Shown piece by piece: positions 42,439-51,411 of a stretch of DNA of 64,000 nucleotides. The notes beneath the pieces were generated by a model, which ran no database searches, had not been told where the DNA came from, and was given only the letters and a program-made list of their open reading frames with translations. This DNA comes from Lentisphaeria bacterium (GTDB lineage Bacteria; Verrucomicrobiota; Lentisphaeria; Victivallales; Victivallaceae): NCBI GenBank assembly GCA_017507125.1, contig JAFWBQ010000085.1:22833-86832 (forward strand), in the 5' to 3' direction. The stretch's first letter is position 1. The number at the start of each line of letters is the position of its first letter. The position numbers and the translations under genes are program-made.

Positions 42439-44415
42439 ATGAGAACAGCACTTTCACTCTTTTGTCTGACTCTGTTGTCAGCTGCATCAGCGGCGGATTT
42501 TTATGTTTCCACCAAAGGAAGCAATAAAAACACCGGAAGCGCACAGGCTCCTTTTGCCACTGTTGCTCACGCCGCAAAAATTGCAAAACCGGGTGACACA
42601 ATAAAGATCGGCCCCGGTCTTTACCGGGAACAGATCACGTTTCGCAGGTCAGGCAGCAAGAATGCGCCCATCACCTTTGCCGGAAGCCGCGGCCCTCAGG
42701 GAGAATATCTCACCATCATCGAACCCACAGGAGCCGTATTGAACAAATGGGTTCCTGCTCCTGAGATCGCTTCCGGTGTGTGGAAAACTCCTCTTGCCAA
42801 ACGTCCCAACCTCGTTCTTATGGACGGTTCCATGATCGCCTATATCAACCGTCTCACCATGGAGCTTCCGCGACGGAAAGAAATGCCCCCGGAATTAAAT
42901 GAGATTTTGTTGTGGGATCAATTCGGCCCCAAATGTCAGCGTCTCAGCGGAGTTGATCTGCTGCGAATGCCCGCAGATATCAAAGTGAAGCACCAGTATT
43001 TCCGAACCCGCAAGGAGTTCTTCTGGCCGGTGATCTGCCATATTCTTTCAGGTTGGAAAGATGGCTGGCTTTATGTGCGTTTTGCCGATAAAGGCAGACC
43101 TCAGGATCATACATTCACAGCCACATACGGAGACGGGCTTATTTTGAACAATGTCTCACACCTTCAGTTCCGGGATCTCCATGTCCGCGGCTCCCGTGTC
43201 CAGTTCAGGCTGACAGGGAAATCCTCCCACAATCTGATTGAAAACTGCCTTCTTATGCACGGCGGCGTGCGGGTCCAGATCGAAGGCGGGGTCACTGATA
43301 CAACGATCAAAAACTGCATTCTCACCGCAGGATTCATCCGCAACGACCTTTTTCAGCTCCGCAGTGCCAATGACATGCGCGGAGGATTGCTCTATCTGAT
43401 TTTCAAGTACATCATCGGCACCGCCAGCTCTGATGACATCGGTGTGCGGACCTTCGGCAAAAACACAAAAATTCTTGATAACATCATTCTTCAGGGATTG
43501 ATCGGCATCAGCACCAACGGCCCCGGCGTAGAGGCGGCGGGGAATGTGGTCCGTGAAATGTCCAGCGTAGGGATCCTCACAGTCTCAGGCACTGTGGGAA
43601 CATTCCATCACAATATCATCACCAACTGCGGCATCCCCCTGCGCGTCCACCATCTGCGGCACAAAAACGCAAGGCGCGAAGAGTACCATTACAACAATCT
43701 TTTCGTGCAGGCGCGTCACGGCGGAAGTCAGGTCTATGTTCACAGTACCTCCTTTTACAAAACCGATGACGCCGTCAACTTTGAAAAACGCATCAACAAG
43801 CGCAATCGCCCGGAGTATTACTACAAAGACAATCCCCCCGCCCCTGTCGATGCGGGCAAGATCCATATCTACCACAACACCTTCTGGGGCGGAAACGACA
43901 GGGCTCCCCATGTGGATCTGGCTTATCTTCAGAGACGGTTCCGGATGCCCATGCCTTTCTTTGTGGTCAACAACATCTATAAAGACTGCTACCGTCTCCA
44001 CTCAGCAAGTCATGAGCTGACAGGCCCCAATCTGCTCTATACCTTTGCAGGCGATGTTCCGGCTGCTGAACGGCGTGATCCTGCTGTGCCCAAAGTCAAC
44101 AAGGTGGTCCCTGCTTCGCAGACGGAAAAGCTCTGGAACAAAAAAGATATCCCCGGACTTCCTGATGTGACCCTTGCAGCAGGCTCCCCTGCTCTTGAGG
44201 CCGGTGTTGATGTTTCCCGTCCCTTTACAGTCAGAGGAAAAAATTACCCCGCTCTTCCCGGATTCAAGCCCGGATACTTCAAGGGCAAGGCACCCGCAGC
44301 CGGAGCACTCCAGCAAGGGGAATCCCAGGCCTCCTTCATTGCCATGCACAAAAAAGCTGAAGCCGCTCTCAAAATGCTTAACAGACTTAAAAAAAGTCAC
44401 ACATCTTCAAAGTGA
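42439..44415 (+). CDS. secreted right-handed parallel beta-helix protein
   Basis: 658 residues. A signal peptide (MRTALSLFCLTLLSAASAA) leads to one DUF1565-like module, DFYVSTKGSNKNTGSAQAPF then AKPGDTIKIGPGLYREQ near residue 52. A long right-handed beta-helix follows, with strings such as HNLIENCLLMHG, TTIKNCILTAG and FHHNIITNC. The module is single, unlike the three-module proteins at 307 and 11917. A patch near 420-450 rich in Tyr, His and Arg could be a binding surface, but no lyase triad is clear. GAGGAG precedes the ATG. It is first in the operon with the esterase, deaminase and TIM-barrel genes. Confidence 0.85.
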   Translation: MRTALSLFCLTLLSAASAADFYVSTKGSNKNTGSAQAPFATVAHAAKIAKPGDTIKIGPGLYREQITFRRSGSKNAPITFAGSRGPQGEYLTIIEPTGAVLNKWVPAPEIASGVWKTPLAKRPNLVLMDGSMIAYINRLTMELPRRKEMPPELNEILLWDQFGPKCQRLSGVDLLRMPADIKVKHQYFRTRKEFFWPVICHILSGWKDGWLYVRFADKGRPQDHTFTATYGDGLILNNVSHLQFRDLHVRGSRVQFRLTGKSSHNLIENCLLMHGGVRVQIEGGVTDTTIKNCILTAGFIRNDLFQLRSANDMRGGLLYLIFKYIIGTASSDDIGVRTFGKNTKILDNIILQGLIGISTNGPGVEAAGNVVREMSSVGILTVSGTVGTFHHNIITNCGIPLRVHHLRHKNARREEYHYNNLFVQARHGGSQVYVHSTSFYKTDDAVNFEKRINKRNRPEYYYKDNPPAPVDAGKIHIYHNTFWGGNDRAPHVDLAYLQRRFRMPMPFFVVNNIYKDCYRLHSASHELTGPNLLYTFAGDVPAAERRDPAVPKVNKVVPASQTEKLWNKKDIPGLPDVTLAAGSPALEAGVDVSRPFTVRGKNYPALPGFKPGYFKGKAPAAGALQQGESQASFIAMHKKAEAALKMLNRLKKSHTSSK

Positions 44416-44427
44416 AAGAAAAAGTTT

Positions 44428-45216
44428 ATGAAATGTCCATGGAACGAATTTGCTCTGCCGGATGAAAAAATCTTTTCCCCCTTTTCCATTATCAACTATG
44501 CGGGAAGCGATGACCCGTATCAGACTTTGTATCTGACACTGCCCAAAGAGAAGAAAAAACGCCCTCTGGTGATCTTCTTCCACGGCGGCGGCATGACCGG
44601 CGGGGGCCGGGAGTGTCCCGATGCGGTATTCAGCGGTCAATACGCAGTCGTTGAACCCCGCTACCGTCTTTCCCCCGCCGTGAAGGCTCCTGCCCACATG
44701 GAGGATGCCGCGCGCGCCATCGCCTGGTGTTTTGAACATGCAGAGGAATATGGTTTTGATCTTAACAAAGTCTTCGTCGGCGGCATGTCCGCCGGAGCTT
44801 ACCTTGCCGCCATCACGGTGATGAATCCTGCTTTTCTTGCGCCTTACGGTCTGAGTTACAAGAGCTTTGCAGGACTTCTCCTCATCAGCGGTCAGATGAC
44901 CACCCATTTCCGGATCAAAGCCGACCTGGGACGGGACAACGGAGCCTACAATCCTCTGGTGGATGAATATGCGCCCTTCTCTTACATGACCGCCGAGCTC
45001 CCCCCCATCTTGCAGGTAACAGGGGATCCGGCACTTGATATTCCGGGGCGTCCGGAAGAAAACGCTTTCTTCGCCGCCAGTCTCCGTGCCATGGGACACC
45101 CCTTTGTCCGCTGTTTCAGTCTGCAGGGCCACGGACACGTCCCCGCATTCCGCAGCTGCGACCATCTGGTGACTCTTTTCCTCAATGACGTGCTGCAAGC
45201 CCAAGAAGAAAAATGA
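44428..45216 (+). CDS. alpha/beta hydrolase, HSL-type esterase
   Basis: 262 residues, no signal peptide. The oxyanion-hole motif HGGG is in IFFHGGGMTGGG near residue 50, the nucleophile elbow GGMSAGAYLA near 114, the acid in QVTGDPALDI near 198 and the catalytic His in LQGHGHVPAF near 234. This is the arrangement of hormone-sensitive-lipase-type and carbohydrate esterases. In a glycan operon it may remove acetyl or feruloyl groups from sugars, but no substrate is proven by sequence. It follows the beta-helix gene by 12 bp and overlaps the deaminase by ATGA. Confidence 0.88.
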   Translation: MKCPWNEFALPDEKIFSPFSIINYAGSDDPYQTLYLTLPKEKKKRPLVIFFHGGGMTGGGRECPDAVFSGQYAVVEPRYRLSPAVKAPAHMEDAARAIAWCFEHAEEYGFDLNKVFVGGMSAGAYLAAITVMNPAFLAPYGLSYKSFAGLLLISGQMTTHFRIKADLGRDNGAYNPLVDEYAPFSYMTAELPPILQVTGDPALDIPGRPEENAFFAASLRAMGHPFVRCFSLQGHGHVPAFRSCDHLVTLFLNDVLQAQEEK

Positions 45217-45635
45217 AGAGCAAAGAAGAGATCGCGGTCTGGGAAAAACTCATCGCCGCCGCCCGTAAGATCCATGGTGAAAGGAAGATTTCCCCCTTCA
45301 TCGAAGCGGGTTCCGTTTCCGCAGCGCTGATGACGGAAAAGGGGAACATCTACACCGGCGTCTGCATCGACACCGCCTGCGGTCTCGGCATGTGTGCCGA
45401 ACGCAGTGCCATTGCCGCCATGATCTCCGCCGGGGAACATGAGATCAAAAAGATCCTCTGCATCATGCCTGACGGCAGCTGCGGCGGCACCCCCTGCGGC
45501 GCCTGCCGGGAGTTCATGATGCAGCTTTCTGCTAACGCGCCTGCCATTGAAGTTCTGACCGATACTGAAAGTTTTTCCACTGTTGCACTCGGAGAGATGG
45601 TCCCTGACTGGTGGGGCAAAAAATATATAGGTTGA
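45213..45635 (+). CDS. cytidine deaminase family protein
   Basis: 140 residues. The zinc site is complete: C61-A-E63 (CAERSA) with Glu63 as proton shuttle, and C95-G-A-C98 in TPCGACREF. Length and motif order fit tetrameric cytidine deaminases and blasticidin-S deaminases, which convert cytidine (or the antibiotic) to the uridine form. The middle segment SAALMTEKGNIYTGVCID matches the substrate loop. It lies between esterase and TIM-barrel genes with tight spacing, so it is cotranscribed with glycan enzymes although its reaction is not obviously related. Confidence 0.9.
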   Translation: MKSKEEIAVWEKLIAAARKIHGERKISPFIEAGSVSAALMTEKGNIYTGVCIDTACGLGMCAERSAIAAMISAGEHEIKKILCIMPDGSCGGTPCGACREFMMQLSANAPAIEVLTDTESFSTVALGEMVPDWWGKKYIG

Positions 45636-45644
45636 GGAAAACGC

Positions 45645-47618
45645 ATGAAAAAATTTGACGATCTGGATATCATCATCCCCGTTTGCATCGGGGAACTCAA
45701 TGCCGATGCGGCACTTCTTGCCGACTCCATACTTTCCCAGTACAACGCTTACGGGTTCACCCGTTTCGGTCTCTTCATGCCGGATAAAGGGTGGCGGGCA
45801 TCCTCCTACCCTCCCCGGGAGCACTTTGAAGAGAAGGCTGAGCTTTTCAAGGAGATCCGCAGACGTCTGCCCTCAGAGATCAGCTGCGGTTGGTGGCATA
45901 CATTGACTCTGAAATCCGGTCCCACTCCGGGGTACACCAGGATCGTCCGGCGCAACGGCACGGAAGCCCCCTTTTCCACCTGCCCCCTTGACCCGGCATA
46001 CCGGAAACGTTTTGCCGAAGACACAGCCCGGGTCCTTGCCATGATCCATCCTGATTTTTTCATCACCGAAGACGATTTCGGCATCAACTGCCACGGCGGT
46101 CCCGGATGCTTCTGCAAATATCACCTTGAGGAGTTCGCCCGCCGGGAAGGGAGATATTACTCCCGTGAAGAGCTGGAGGAACTTTTCACACAGCACCCCG
46201 TTGAATCCCGGGAACTTCTGCGCAGGTGGCAGGCCCTTGCCAAAGACTCCCTGGTCCTTTTCGCTCAGGCGATCCGGGAAGAGGCCGACAAGCTTACGCC
46301 GGAGATTCCCATGGGCATCATGCAGCCGGGCAGCAATGACCGGGACGGCAACGCCATCGAAAGCGTGGCGCGGGCCATCGCCGGAAAGAATCATGTTCCT
46401 TTTGTCCGTTTCTACGGCACTTTTTACTCAGGAGAGCGGATCGAAGAGATCCCTCAGATCCTTTTGCCGGCGGTCTATGCAAAAGAGCACATCAAAGGGG
46501 AGTTCCGTTTTTACCATGAATCGGATACCTACCCTCACTCACGTTTCTACACCTCGGGCAGCTGTATGCGGGCACTGATGGGTTCGATCTACGCCTGCGG
46601 TTTTGACGGATCCACTTTCCAGTCAGAGCCGCCGGAAGAAGAAAGAGCTTACGGTTACATGTTCAAGAAAGAGCGGAAGCGCTTTAACGCTCTGCGCAGA
46701 GCCGTTCTGAACTGCCGTCTGAAAGGGGCGGGGATCTACTACGATCCCTTTGAAAAGGCAAATTTCCCCGGCAACAGTGCCGACTGGCTCAAACCGGTCT
46801 CCGCCTTCGGGATCCCATATACGACAAAAGATGCCCCCGTCACCTTTTTTTCCGGGGAGCAGATGCGCTTCATGGCGGATGAAACCGTCAAAAAATATCT
46901 TTCCCAGACGGTCATTCTCGACGGAGCTGCCGCAAAGCTCCTCGCTGAAAGGGGGTACACCGGATATCTGGGAGCAGAAGTTTCTGAACCTCTCATCCGG
47001 GGAATTGACCGTTTTGACCTGAGCGGTACAGAAATCATCTGCAGCGGATTCCTCAAAGACTCTGTGCGCCGCGATATGGCCCGTGCCGATATGTATTCCC
47101 CCGCAGGCAACGGGATACTCCGCAAACTTGAGATCACCGATCCCGCTTGTCAGGAAGTGACACGCATCTTCAACTTCAAACAGGAGTATATGGCGCCCGG
47201 CATGACCTTGTTCCGGAACAAACTGGGGGGAAATGTGATCATTTACGCAACCGAAGTTGCCGGAAACTTCTCTGCTTCTCTTTTCTGCTACCGCCGTCAG
47301 GCGCTTCTTCAGGAGCTTCTCATCCGCTGCGGTGCAGATTTCCCCATGGCAAAAGCTGAGCCAGCTGTGTTCCTCATCGCCAACGAGCCTGAAAAACAGG
47401 ATAAATTTTCAGCCATGCTGACCATCACGAATCTGAGTGTGGATCCCCTTGAAAAACTGGCACTCTTTCTGCCCGCAAAACTCAGGCTGTGTGAAGAGCT
47501 CTTCTTCCTGGACCTTGAAGGGGAATGGCAGAAGATGCAGTTTGAAAAAACTGCTGACGGCGTTCTGCTGAAACACCCTTTCAACTACACGGAATTTGTT
47601 CATATCATGATGAAGTGA
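45645..47618 (+). CDS. TIM-barrel protein, possibly a beta-galactosidase (GH42-like)
   Basis: 657 residues, no signal peptide. The N-terminal 300-350 residues look like a TIM barrel, with SCGWWHTLTL near 84, PDFFITEDDFGINCHGGPG near 136 and RFYHESDTYPHSRFYTSGS near 290. The Glu in ITEDDFG and the Glu in YHESDTY could be acid/base and nucleophile, but I cannot confirm them. A middle alpha/beta region (about 380-480) and a C-terminal beta region fit the trimerisation and sandwich domains of GH42-type enzymes. A family-level assignment is uncertain. GAGG precedes the ATG. It is last in its operon, before a bidirectional terminator. Confidence 0.65.
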   Translation: MKKFDDLDIIIPVCIGELNADAALLADSILSQYNAYGFTRFGLFMPDKGWRASSYPPREHFEEKAELFKEIRRRLPSEISCGWWHTLTLKSGPTPGYTRIVRRNGTEAPFSTCPLDPAYRKRFAEDTARVLAMIHPDFFITEDDFGINCHGGPGCFCKYHLEEFARREGRYYSREELEELFTQHPVESRELLRRWQALAKDSLVLFAQAIREEADKLTPEIPMGIMQPGSNDRDGNAIESVARAIAGKNHVPFVRFYGTFYSGERIEEIPQILLPAVYAKEHIKGEFRFYHESDTYPHSRFYTSGSCMRALMGSIYACGFDGSTFQSEPPEEERAYGYMFKKERKRFNALRRAVLNCRLKGAGIYYDPFEKANFPGNSADWLKPVSAFGIPYTTKDAPVTFFSGEQMRFMADETVKKYLSQTVILDGAAAKLLAERGYTGYLGAEVSEPLIRGIDRFDLSGTEIICSGFLKDSVRRDMARADMYSPAGNGILRKLEITDPACQEVTRIFNFKQEYMAPGMTLFRNKLGGNVIIYATEVAGNFSASLFCYRRQALLQELLIRCGADFPMAKAEPAVFLIANEPEKQDKFSAMLTITNLSVDPLEKLALFLPAKLRLCEELFFLDLEGEWQKMQFEKTADGVLLKHPFNYTEFVHIMMK

Positions 47619-47651
47619 TCTTCGCAAAGTTCAGGAAAGAAACAAAATAAA

Positions 47652-47695
47652 AGATCCGGAAAAACTCCTCCCGGCGGGGAAATTTTTCCGGATCT
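47652..47695. terminator. bidirectional terminator
   Basis: AGATCCGGAAAAA (47652-47664) pairs perfectly with TTTTTCCGGATCT (47683-47695). A-rich sequence precedes it and T-rich sequence follows, between convergent genes. Confidence 0.8.
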
Positions 47696-47715
47696 CAACT
47701 TTATTTTACAAGCGG

Positions 47716-48216
47716 TCAGTCGTCGTATTTGTAAAATTTGCCCAGCTGGATCTCATCGATCCCATCAAAGAAATGGCTCTTGAGCAATCCTTCCTGCTCA
47801 AACCCCAAACTTTTGTAAAAGGCGAAAGCTCTCTGGTTGATGTGTGAAGTACAGGTATAGACCTTCCGCATCCGGTGTTTTTTCCACAGTTTTTCAGCTT
47901 CTGCGACCATGGCTTTTCCCACGCCTTTGGCAAAGATATTCGGGTCAACACCGATGCTGTGGAGAATCCCCAGTTTGCGCTTGAGATTGGCTTCAACGTT
48001 GAGGAAGCCGATCACAGTTCCATCACTCTGCTCCGCAACAAAAGAGGTCGTGATACAGGTGGGACTTTCGGCATGGGCATGTTCTTTCCAGTAGTCACCA
48101 TTTCCCTTTTCCTCTTTTTCCCACATTTCTTTGAAAACGGTTTTGAAACTGTCATACATAATTTCGGCGACGCGTGCAGCATCGCGCTCTTCAAATTTCC
48201 GCACCAAAAAATCCAT
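47716..48216 (-). CDS. GNAT family N-acetyltransferase
   Basis: 166 residues from the second of two adjacent Met codons, the one better spaced from GAGAGG. The acetyl-CoA binding core is visible as GVDPNIFAKGVGKAMVAEAE near residue 88, followed by AFAFYKSLGFEQEG near 129. It transfers acetyl from acetyl-CoA to an amine of unknown identity. It appears to be a single gene, divergent from the FHA gene. Confidence 0.82.
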   Translation of the reverse strand: MDFLVRKFEERDAARVAEIMYDSFKTVFKEMWEKEEKGNGDYWKEHAHAESPTCITTSFVAEQSDGTVIGFLNVEANLKRKLGILHSIGVDPNIFAKGVGKAMVAEAEKLWKKHRMRKVYTCTSHINQRAFAFYKSLGFEQEGLLKSHFFDGIDEIQLGKFYKYDD

Positions 48217-48398
48217 CATAAACCTCTCGTAAATTATTATTTTGCTCCACCACCCGGAGGATCAGCTATAAAATAGCACTGTTATCTTAAAAAATCCACA
48301 ATCAGAGCAGAAAAAAATTATTTTTTACTGCAGCTTAAAACAATTCTGTCTGTCCCGGCAACTTCTGAAAAAAAATCCTTTTTTTGCGTATTTATCAC

Positions 48399-48427
48399 TT
48401 GCAATATTCCCCGTACCGCTGTATATT
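48399..48427 (+). promoter_or_regulatory. candidate promoter of the FHA-domain gene
   Basis: TTGCAA (48399-48404), a 17-bp spacer, TATATT (48422-48427). A second, closer TATAAT (48453-48458) without a clear -35 is also present. The rest of the 48217-48477 gap is AT-rich with nothing else evident. Confidence 0.45.
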
Positions 48428-48477
48428 TACCATAGGTATTCTTATACGTTGGTATAATTAAAATATACGGGACAAAA

Positions 48478-49026
48478 ATGGGCAACAATCCGAAATTCAC
48501 AGTTCTTTTTGAACAGCTGCGGGGAAAGACATTCGAAATCGACCGCGATGTCATGTCGATCGGCCGTAAAGATGAAAACGATATCTGTCTTAAAGACGGA
48601 AGTGTCAGTGGTCGTCATGCAGAGATCTGCAAATACGAAAATGAAGACGGGACAATTTCTTACGTGCTGCGTGACAAAGGCAGCAGCAACGGCACCCGGA
48701 TCAACAGTGTTGCCATTGAAGAACAGATCCTCAAACACAACGACTTGATCATGTTCGGTTCTGTGGAAGTGCTTTTTGACAGCAACGACGGTTCATCAGC
48801 AGACAGCACAGCAACTTCCCTCAACCGTCTGACCCATACCATCGACCTGAACAGTATGGAAAGCAACCTTTCCACCACGCCGGCTCTGACCAGTTTGAAT
48901 CCTCTGGCCGTTGCCGAAGAAAAAAAGCGGAAAATGGTTCATACTGTTGTCATCATCGTTATCGCGGTCATCGGGGTCGCTGCATTGGGAGCCCTGGTCT
49001 ATTTTCTGCGCAATATTTTTTCCTGA
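48478..49026 (+). CDS. FHA-domain protein with C-terminal membrane anchor
   Basis: 182 residues. The forkhead-associated domain spans about residues 8-92: MSIGRKDENDICL, then VSGRHAEI with the conserved S-x-x-H, and the DKGSSNGTRIN loop that binds phosphothreonine. A polar linker (95-152) leads to one transmembrane helix near 158-176 (VVIIVIAVIGVAALGALVYF). The N-terminal domain should face the cytoplasm. It probably recognises a Thr-phosphorylated partner, but no kinase lies in the window. It precedes ftsH by 98 bp and may be cotranscribed. Confidence 0.88.
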   Translation: MGNNPKFTVLFEQLRGKTFEIDRDVMSIGRKDENDICLKDGSVSGRHAEICKYENEDGTISYVLRDKGSSNGTRINSVAIEEQILKHNDLIMFGSVEVLFDSNDGSSADSTATSLNRLTHTIDLNSMESNLSTTPALTSLNPLAVAEEKKRKMVHTVVIIVIAVIGVAALGALVYFLRNIFS

Positions 49027-49124
49027 AGAATTCAGAAAATTTGTTTTACTTTCCACAGCGCTCCGGTACCGTAAGAAGGTTTCTGGCGCGCCCTTTTTAT
49101 ACATAACCATAACAGGAGAAATTT

Positions 49125-51119
49125 ATGTCTGAAAATAAAAATGAAGAAAAACCTCCGATGCAGAATCGTCCTGCCTCGCGGGAACCGGGAAGATCCCCCA
49201 AGGCTGCGATTGTCTGGCTCGTTATTATGCTGATCATCGGAGCTCTGTTCCTTTTCAAAGGCTTCAGTTCTTCCGACACGCGGAACATCACTCAGAGCCA
49301 GTTTGAGAGCATGCTCAAGGCAAAAGAGATCGCCACAGCGGTTCTGGTCAGCGAAGGGGATAAGGTCTTTACAGTGGAGGGAGTTCTTAAAAGTGATCCC
49401 TCCGCCGCCCGGAGCAAGAAAAAAAGCAGCAGGGAAAGGCGCTATCGTACCCGTGTTGTTTACACAGATTCTCTGGACACTCTTCTGGGATACACCAATG
49501 TTCAGATCGACTCCAACAACGCCGGTCTCTGGAACTTTCTGCTTTTTGCGCTTCTTCCCGTTGTGGTGATCGTGGGGATGATCTACTTCTTTTCTGCACG
49601 CCAGATGCGGGGCAACGGCGCCATGGAATTCGGCCGCAGCCGTGCAAGAATGATCCCGCCCAATGAACTGAATGTCCGTTTTGATGATATTGCCGGTGCC
49701 GATGAGGCCAAGGAAGAGATCTCTGAGATCGTTGAATTCCTGAGAGATCCCATCCGATTCCAGCTGGTGGGCGGCAAGATCCCCCGGGGCTGTCTTCTGG
49801 TGGGCGATCCGGGTACCGGTAAAACTCTGATGGCCAAGGCGGTTGCCTGTGAGGCCGGAGTTCCCTTCTTTTCCATCAGCGGTTCCGACTTTGTGGAAAT
49901 GTTTGTCGGTGTGGGAGCCAGCCGCGTGCGGGATATGTTTGAACAGGCAAGAAAAAATACCCCCTGCCTGATTTTCATCGACGAAATCGACGCTGTGGGC
50001 CGTTCCAGATTTTCCGGCTGGGGCGGCGGTCACGACGAAAGAGAACAGACCCTCAACGCCATGCTGGTCGAAATGGACGGTCTTGAAAGCCGTTCCGGAG
50101 TCATCGTCCTTGCGGCAACCAACCGTCCCGACGTTCTTGACCCCGCATTGCTCCGTCCCGGACGCTTCGACCGTCAGGTGGTTATGGATCTGCCTGACAT
50201 CAAAGGCAGAAAACAGATACTCTCTGTTCATGTCAAGAAAATCGTCGTTGATGACACCGTCGATCTGGATGTCATCGCCCGCACGACACCGGGATTCAGC
50301 GGTGCCGACCTTGCCAACCTTTGTAATGAAGCCGCACTTCTTGCCGCCCGCAGAGGCAAAGAAGCTGTCAGCGAAAACGAAATGGAAGAGGCAAGAGATA
50401 AAGTCAGCTACGGAACCGAACGCCGCAGCCGCAAACTCACTGAGCATGACAGAAAACTTACAGCTGTCCATGAGGCCGGCCATGCTCTGGTGGCGCTCCA
50501 TAACGAAAAATGCACCCCTGTCCACAAGGTCACCATCATTCCCCGCGGACAGGCTTATCTGGGCGCTACCTTCACCATGCCCAAAGAAGATGTCTACAGC
50601 CGCAGCAAAGGCGAGTTGATTGCGGAAATGGCAATGACCATGGGTGGAAGAGCCGCCGAAGAGCTGCTGATGCAGGATATTTCCACCGGAGCTTCAGCAG
50701 ATATCCGGATGCTGAGCGGCATGGCGCGCCAGATGGTGTGCGTCTACGGAATGAGCGAAAAAATCGGTCCCTGGAAGTGTGCCGATATGACTGTCCATCC
50801 CCATTTGCGTATTGACGGTCCCACTCCTGAAGAAATCTCTCCTGAAACCCAGAAAGAGATCGATTCAGAGATCCGCCGTCTGGTCAACAATGCTCTTGAC
50901 GACGCACGCAAGTGCCTGACCGAACACAAAGATGAACTTCAGAAACTGGCAGATGCACTTCTTGAAAAAGAGACCATGTCCGTCGAAGAGATCAGAGAAT
51001 TGTTGGATCTGCCCGTACCTGCTGACGAAAATTCAGGCAGCGATGAAAGCGGGGTCGGCAACGCAACCGTTGCGGCAGATAGTGACCTTGCCGGCGAAAA
51101 CGGTTCTGCCGATGCTTGA
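49125..51119 (+). CDS. ftsH: ATP-dependent zinc metalloprotease FtsH
   Basis: 664 residues. FtsH is a hexameric membrane AAA+ protease that degrades misfolded membrane and regulatory proteins. Two transmembrane helices lie near 27-46 and 127-147. The AAA module has Walker A GDPGTGKT near 227, pore-loop FVEMFVG, Walker [11 protein letters not shown] near 285 and the SRH segment [20 protein letters not shown] near 328. The zinc protease motif HEAGH is near residue 450, with a second Asp/Glu ligand further on. The Thr/Glu-rich C-terminal tail after about 625 is low complexity. GGAG precedes the ATG. The next gene starts inside its last codons. Confidence 0.96.
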   Translation: MSENKNEEKPPMQNRPASREPGRSPKAAIVWLVIMLIIGALFLFKGFSSSDTRNITQSQFESMLKAKEIATAVLVSEGDKVFTVEGVLKSDPSAARSKKKSSRERRYRTRVVYTDSLDTLLGYTNVQIDSNNAGLWNFLLFALLPVVVIVGMIYFFSARQMRGNGAMEFGRSRARMIPPNELNVRFDDIAGADEAKEEISEIVEFLRDPIRFQLVGGKIPRGCLLVGDPGTGKTLMAKAVACEAGVPFFSISGSDFVEMFVGVGASRVRDMFEQARKNTPCLIFIDEIDAVGRSRFSGWGGGHDEREQTLNAMLVEMDGLESRSGVIVLAATNRPDVLDPALLRPGRFDRQVVMDLPDIKGRKQILSVHVKKIVVDDTVDLDVIARTTPGFSGADLANLCNEAALLAARRGKEAVSENEMEEARDKVSYGTERRSRKLTEHDRKLTAVHEAGHALVALHNEKCTPVHKVTIIPRGQAYLGATFTMPKEDVYSRSKGELIAEMAMTMGGRAAEELLMQDISTGASADIRMLSGMARQMVCVYGMSEKIGPWKCADMTVHPHLRIDGPTPEEISPETQKEIDSEIRRLVNNALDDARKCLTEHKDELQKLADALLEKETMSVEEIRELLDLPVPADENSGSDESGVGNATVAADSDLAGENGSADA

Positions 51120-51411
51120 AGATTTGCGTCAGGCCCTCACCCCGGCTGAAAAGGGAGTTTATATCTCGCTCCACATTCAGCCGGGAGCAAAACGTGAAGG
51201 TATCACAGGAATTTTCGGCACGGCATTGAAAATCGCCCTCAATGCCCCCCCCGTGGATGGCAAGGCTAACGCAGCACTGCTGCGTTTTCTTGCCGGGAAA
51301 CTGAAAGTAGCCAAAAACAGTATTGAACTTTGTTCCGGTGCAAGCTCCCGCGACAAGCGGGTCTTTGTCGCCGGGATCACCATAGAACAAGCAGAAGAAC
51401 GATTAAAATGA
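51112..51411 (+). CDS. DUF167 (YggU-like) protein
   Basis: 99 residues from the ATG at 51112, which overlaps the end of ftsH by 8 bp. The family pattern is complete: LHIQPGAKREGITG near 22, IALNAPPVDGKANAALLRFL near 42 and the closing IELCSGASSRDKRVFVAG. Function is unknown throughout the family. Its stop overlaps the next gene by ATGA, so translation is coupled both ways. Confidence 0.88.
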   Translation: MLEDLRQALTPAEKGVYISLHIQPGAKREGITGIFGTALKIALNAPPVDGKANAALLRFLAGKLKVAKNSIELCSGASSRDKRVFVAGITIEQAEERLK

